24,957 nt of DNA from UBA6136 sp964344495 (GTDB taxonomy: Bacteria; Pseudomonadota; Gammaproteobacteria; Methylococcales; Methylococcaceae): positions 1 through 24,957 of the forward strand of contig CAYFNI010000026.1 of the NCBI GenBank assembly GCA_964344495.1, written 5' to 3'. This document shows, piece by piece, positions 21,460 through 24,957 of the stretch. The translations under genes were made by a program, and so were the position numbers. The first letter of the stretch is position 1; each line of letters begins with the position of its first letter. Under the pieces are notes generated by a model that was given only the letters and a program-made list of their open reading frames with translations, was not told where the DNA came from and searched no databases.

Positions 21460-24400
21460 GTGATCGAGCAAGTGGTCAGAGCCGCGCTCAACCAGCGCAT
21501 CGTGGTGCTGGTGCTGGCGCTGGCGCTGGCGGGTTTCGGCATTCTGCAACTCAAGCAGCTCTCGGTGGATGCCTTCCCCGACGTGACCAACGTCCAGGTG
21601 CAGGTGGCGGCCGAGGCGCCCGGCCGGTCACCCGAGGAGGTCGAGCGCTTCGTCACGGTGCCGCTGGAAATCGCCATGACCGGTCTGCCGGGGCTGGTCG
21701 AGATGCGCTCGGTGAACCGCAATTCCCTGTCTCAGATTGTGCTGGTTTTCACCGATCAGACCGACATTTATTTTGCCCGTCAGCTGGTGCTGGAGCGGCT
21801 GATCGAAGTGGGTGCCAGCATGCCCGAGGGTGTCACCCCGGTGCTGGGACCGGTGTCTTCGGGGCTGGGTGAGGTCTACCAGTACACGCTGGAAATGCCC
21901 GAAGACGGTGAGCGGCCGCTGAGCGATGAGGAGCTGACCGAGCGCCGCACGATTCAGGACTGGGTCGTGCGGCCGATGTTGCGCGGCATCCCCGGCGTGG
22001 CCGAAATCAACTCCATCGGTGGCCATGAGCGCCAGTATCAGGTGGAGCCCGATCCCGACCGGCTGCGCCACTACGGCCTGACTCTCAAGGAGGTCTATAC
22101 CGCGCTGGCGCTGAACAACGCCAACAGCGGTGGCGGCAAGCTGCCGCATTATGACGAACAGTATCTGATCCGCGGCGTCGGCCTGATCGAGAGTGTCGAG
22201 GACATTGGCGACATCGTGCTCAAGGAGCATGACGGCATTCCGATCCACGTCCACGATGTGGCCGAGGTCAGTGTCGGTCGGGCAGTGCGCTCCGGCGCGG
22301 TGATCAAGAATGGCGTGACCGAATCCGTTGGCGGGATTGTGCTGATGTTCCGCGGCGGCAATGCCAAACGCATCGTCAGCGATGTCAAGGCCAAGGTGGC
22401 CGAGATCAATGTTCAGGGCCTGCTGCCGCACGATCTGCAGATTGTGCCGTTCTACGACCGTTCGGAACTGGTGGATGCAGCCATCCATACGGTCAGCAAG
22501 GTGCTGATCGAAGGCGTCGCGCTGGTGATCGTGATTCTGGTCGTTTTCCTGGGCGACATCCGTTCCAGCCTGATTGTGGTGGCGACGCTGGTCATTACAC
22601 CGCTGTGTACCTTCATGGTCATGAATCATTACGGCATCTCCGCCAATCTGATGTCGCTGGGCGGACTGGCGATCGCCATCGGCATGATGGTGGACGGATC
22701 GGTGGTGGTGGTGGAGAACGCCTTCAGCCATCTGGGCGAGCAAGGCTCGGTCGACGTCAACAGCAAGGGCCGCGTCCTGTTGCGGGCAACGCGCGAGGTC
22801 GGTACGCCGGTGGTGTTCGGTGTCGGCATCATCTGCCTGGTGTTCGTGCCGCTGATGACGCTGGAGGGCATCGAGGGCAAGCTCTTTGCCCCGCTGGCCT
22901 ACACGATCGCCATCGCGCTGTTCATATCGCTGATCGTCTCCCTGACGCTGTCGCCGGTCCTGTGCTCCTTCCTGCTCAAGGGCGGTGCCGAGCACGACAC
23001 CTGGCTCATCGCGCTGCTGAAAAAACCCTATTTGCACCTGCTCGATCTGGCGATCCGCCGTTCCAACGCCGTGGTGCTGGTAGCCGTCGGGTTACTGGGA
23101 GCCAGTCTGGCGCTGATCCCGTTTCTCGGCAGCTCGTTCATTCCGGAAATGATGGAAGGCAGCATCGTGCCCGGCATCAATCGCGTGCCGAGCATGTCGC
23201 TGAGGGAGTCAATCAAGCTGGAATCGGAGGCCATGCGGCTGGTCAAGACGGTACCGGGTGTCGCACAGGTGGTGTCGCAGCTGGGCCGCAGCGAAAGCCC
23301 GACCGATCCGCAGCCGGAAAACGAATCCACCCCGATCGCCACGCTGCTGCCGCGCGATCAGTTGCCCGCCGGCTGGGATCAGTCCACTGTCATGGAAAAG
23401 ATCCGGGACGTACTCGCCGTGCTGCCGGGTGTACAGGTGGTCATGGCGCAGCCGATTTCCGACCGTGTCGACGAAATGGTGACGGGGGTGCGCTCCGACA
23501 TCGCCGTCAAGGTTTTTGGCGACGATCTCGGCCAGCTCAAGCGGACCGCGGACGAGATCATCAAGGTGCTGAACACCATCGAAGGCGCAGCCGACGTCCG
23601 CGTGGAGCGGCTCAGCGGCCAGCAGTACCTGACCGTCGATATCGACCGACGCGCCATTGCCCGCCATGGCATCAACGTATCCGACGTCAACGACATCATC
23701 GAGACCGCTATCGGCGGGCGGGTCAGCACGACCGTGTACGAGGGCGAACGCCGCTTTTCCGCCGTGGTGCGGTATCCGGATGCATTTCGCAACAGCCCCG
23801 AAGCCATCGGCCAGATTCTGCTGAAGTCGCCCAACGGGGCAATGGTGCGGATGGAAGATCTGGCGACCCTCCAGGTCATCGACGGACCGGCCCAGATCAG
23901 CCGGGAAATGGGCAAGCGTCGCATCGTCATCGGCGCCAATGTGCGCAACCGCGACCTCGGTGGTTTTGTCGCCGAGCTGCAACAGGCGGTGGCCGAGCGG
24001 GTGACGTTGCCGGACGGCTATTTCCTCAAGTGGGGCGGGCAGTTCGAGAATCTCGAGCGGGCCACCAAGCGGCTCGCGATCATCATTCCTGTCACCATTG
24101 CAGCGATCTTTTTCCTGCTGTTCGTCCTGTTCAACTCCTTGCGCTTTGCCGGGCTCATCATCCTGGTACTGCCGTTTGCCTCGATGGGCGGCATCATGTC
24201 GCTGTTCGTGACCGGTGAATATCTGTCGGTGCCGGCCTCGGTCGGCTTCATCACGCTCTGGGGGATCGCGGTGCTCAACGGCGTCGTGCTGGTCACCTAT
24301 ATCCGCAGCCTGCGCCAGCGTGGCGAGGATCTGCTGGCAGCGGTGCGGGAGGGCTGCATACAGCGCTTCCGGCCGGTCATGATGACGGCGACGGTGGCCA

Positions 24401-24564
24401 TGCTGGGCCTGATCCCGTTCCTGTTTGCCACCGGCCCCGGCTCCGAAGTGCAGCGGCCGCTGGCCATCGTGGTCATTGGCGGGCTGATTACGTCGACCCT
24501 GCTGACACTGGTGGTGGTGCCGGCCCTGTACCGCTGGTTCGAAGACCCCCGCGACCATCACTGA
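21460..24564 (+). CDS. HME-family RND heavy-metal efflux pump (CzcA-like)
   Basis: A 1034-residue inner-membrane proton/metal antiporter with the RND plan: a first helix (about 14-31), a periplasmic porter domain, six helices, a second periplasmic domain and five more helices. FPDVTNVQVQV (39-49) is typical of the HME subgroup. The helix-4 motif GMMVDGSVVVVEN contains the proton-relay Asp412 and Glu419. Where CusA has its copper-binding Met triad, this protein reads VPGIN near 570 and RVDEMVTGVRSD near 669-680, closer to CzcA (comparison from memory). Divalent-metal efflux is therefore more likely than Cu/Ag. The start is GTG with GGAG just upstream, 3 bp after the adaptor stop. No outer-membrane channel gene lies upstream or before 24661. 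Confidence 0.88.
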   Translation: MIEQVVRAALNQRIVVLVLALALAGFGILQLKQLSVDAFPDVTNVQVQVAAEAPGRSPEEVERFVTVPLEIAMTGLPGLVEMRSVNRNSLSQIVLVFTDQTDIYFARQLVLERLIEVGASMPEGVTPVLGPVSSGLGEVYQYTLEMPEDGERPLSDEELTERRTIQDWVVRPMLRGIPGVAEINSIGGHERQYQVEPDPDRLRHYGLTLKEVYTALALNNANSGGGKLPHYDEQYLIRGVGLIESVEDIGDIVLKEHDGIPIHVHDVAEVSVGRAVRSGAVIKNGVTESVGGIVLMFRGGNAKRIVSDVKAKVAEINVQGLLPHDLQIVPFYDRSELVDAAIHTVSKVLIEGVALVIVILVVFLGDIRSSLIVVATLVITPLCTFMVMNHYGISANLMSLGGLAIAIGMMVDGSVVVVENAFSHLGEQGSVDVNSKGRVLLRATREVGTPVVFGVGIICLVFVPLMTLEGIEGKLFAPLAYTIAIALFISLIVSLTLSPVLCSFLLKGGAEHDTWLIALLKKPYLHLLDLAIRRSNAVVLVAVGLLGASLALIPFLGSSFIPEMMEGSIVPGINRVPSMSLRESIKLESEAMRLVKTVPGVAQVVSQLGRSESPTDPQPENESTPIATLLPRDQLPAGWDQSTVMEKIRDVLAVLPGVQVVMAQPISDRVDEMVTGVRSDIAVKVFGDDLGQLKRTADEIIKVLNTIEGAADVRVERLSGQQYLTVDIDRRAIARHGINVSDVNDIIETAIGGRVSTTVYEGERRFSAVVRYPDAFRNSPEAIGQILLKSPNGAMVRMEDLATLQVIDGPAQISREMGKRRIVIGANVRNRDLGGFVAELQQAVAERVTLPDGYFLKWGGQFENLERATKRLAIIIPVTIAAIFFLLFVLFNSLRFAGLIILVLPFASMGGIMSLFVTGEYLSVPASVGFITLWGIAVLNGVVLVTYIRSLRQRGEDLLAAVREGCIQRFRPVMMTATVAMLGLIPFLFATGPGSEVQRPLAIVVIGGLITSTLLTLVVVPALYRWFEDPRDHH

Positions 24565-24590
24565 ACCCTGCCCCCAGTCAAGAAGGCGCG

Positions 24591-24609
24591 CCCGCTGCCG
24601 GTCAGCGGG
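24591..24609. other. Hairpin after the RND pump gene
   Basis: CCCGCTG and CAGCGGG form a perfect 7-bp stem with a CCGGT loop, 27 bp after the pump stop codon. It may end the RND transcript, but there is no T-tract on the plus strand. The rest of the 96-bp gap shows nothing clear. Confidence 0.35.
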
Positions 24610-24660
24610 TGCAAAAATGGGTATGCTGGATGGCCTCGACCCCGTACCCCCTGATACGCC

Positions 24661-24957
24661 ATGATTTTGAATCGTGTCTTGCCTGTCTGTATTGCACTCC
24701 TGCTATGCCTGCTGGCAGCGGGCGATCCTGCCCGTGCTGCCGACGAGCCGAAACCGGTCCCGCTCAAGGAGTGGCAACAAACACTGGAGTCGGCCGAAGA
24801 GGCGCTGGCCGCGCCGGACCTGACCGATCAGCGGCTGACCGTGCTGCGGGATCAGCTGTTGCAACTGGATGAGGCGATTCATCGCGCTCAGGCTGCTGCA
24901 CAGCAACAGGCCGCGCTGCTGAAGAACGATCTGGAGAGTCTGGGGCCGGCGCCGGCC
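24661..24957 (+). CDS. DUF3772-type mechanosensitive ion channel protein, N-terminal part
   Basis: An open frame of 99 codons from ATG at 24661 runs off the window. Residues 1-27 form a signal peptide (MILNRVLPVCIALLLCLLAA, cleavage after ARA). The mature start LKEWQQTLESAEEALAAPDL, then LTVLRDQLLQLDEAIHRAQ and LESLGPAPA, is the helical pattern I associate with DUF3772, the periplasmic N-terminal domain of large MscS-family channels. Such channels release solutes under hypo-osmotic stress from the inner membrane. The MscS core itself lies outside the window, so the assignment rests on the N-terminal 99 residues. No ribosome binding site is evident. Confidence 0.62.
   Translation, partial: MILNRVLPVCIALLLCLLAAGDPARAADEPKPVPLKEWQQTLESAEEALAAPDLTDQRLTVLRDQLLQLDEAIHRAQAAAQQQAALLKNDLESLGPAPA

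Noticed and set aside
21494..21534. CTGGCG-type tandem repeats at the start of the pump gene
   Set aside because: Explained by Leu/Ala-rich coding of the first membrane helix; not a separate repeat element.
21628..23037. 469-codon and similar long frames antisense to the RND pump
   Set aside because: Asp/His/Gln-rich translation opposite a well-conserved pump gene; no start signal or domain.

Overview
The window is GC-rich bacterial chromosome with closely packed genes on both strands. A gammaproteobacterium is the best guess: UbiD and PotABCD read very much like the Escherichia coli proteins, and a Pho box precedes pstS. A complete formaldehyde-activating enzyme (Fae), the entry enzyme of the tetrahydromethanopterin C1 pathway, together with a small His-rich SmbP-like periplasmic protein, suggests a methylotroph, methanotroph or related lineage. 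I cannot name the genus. I see no insertion sequence, CRISPR array, prophage, rRNA or tRNA.

Layout. 1-375: no convincing gene, but small hairpins and a 12-bp palindrome. 376-2762: an AIF/ferredoxin-reductase-like flavoprotein (+), fae (-), and an SmbP-like gene divergent from fae (+). 2943-6728: potABCD polyamine importer operon, transcribed leftward. 6881-10612: giant DUF748/AsmA-like envelope protein (+). 10631-11946: Pho box, orphan pstS and an intrinsic terminator. 11963-16883: four consecutive minus-strand genes, read as sulP, a small ribbon-helix-helix-like gene, an orphan sensor histidine kinase of the NtrB/ZraS type, and an unrecognised putative lipoprotein with a C-terminal membrane helix. 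A near-consensus sigma-54 promoter lies in front of sulP. 17112-20209: pol-beta-type nucleotidyltransferase, HAD phosphatase and ubiD, closely packed; ubiD contains a 10-N assembly gap. 20347-24564: a two-gene HME-type RND metal efflux operon (adaptor and pump, no outer-membrane channel). 24661 to the edge: start of a DUF3772-type mechanosensitive channel gene that runs off the window.

How they work together. Several loci handle solute or ion flux across the envelope: polyamines, phosphate, an inorganic anion, metals, and probably osmotic pressure. The part least explained by known systems is the sulP/RHH/kinase/lipoprotein run: a kinase of the class that usually drives sigma-54 activators lies downstream of a sigma-54 promoter and next to a protein predicted to be tethered at both ends. 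Against a single operon, a hairpin and a perfect TATAAT hexamer lie between the RHH gene and the kinase, so kinase and lipoprotein may be a separate unit.

All identifications come from reading translations and motifs by eye; no database search was run.
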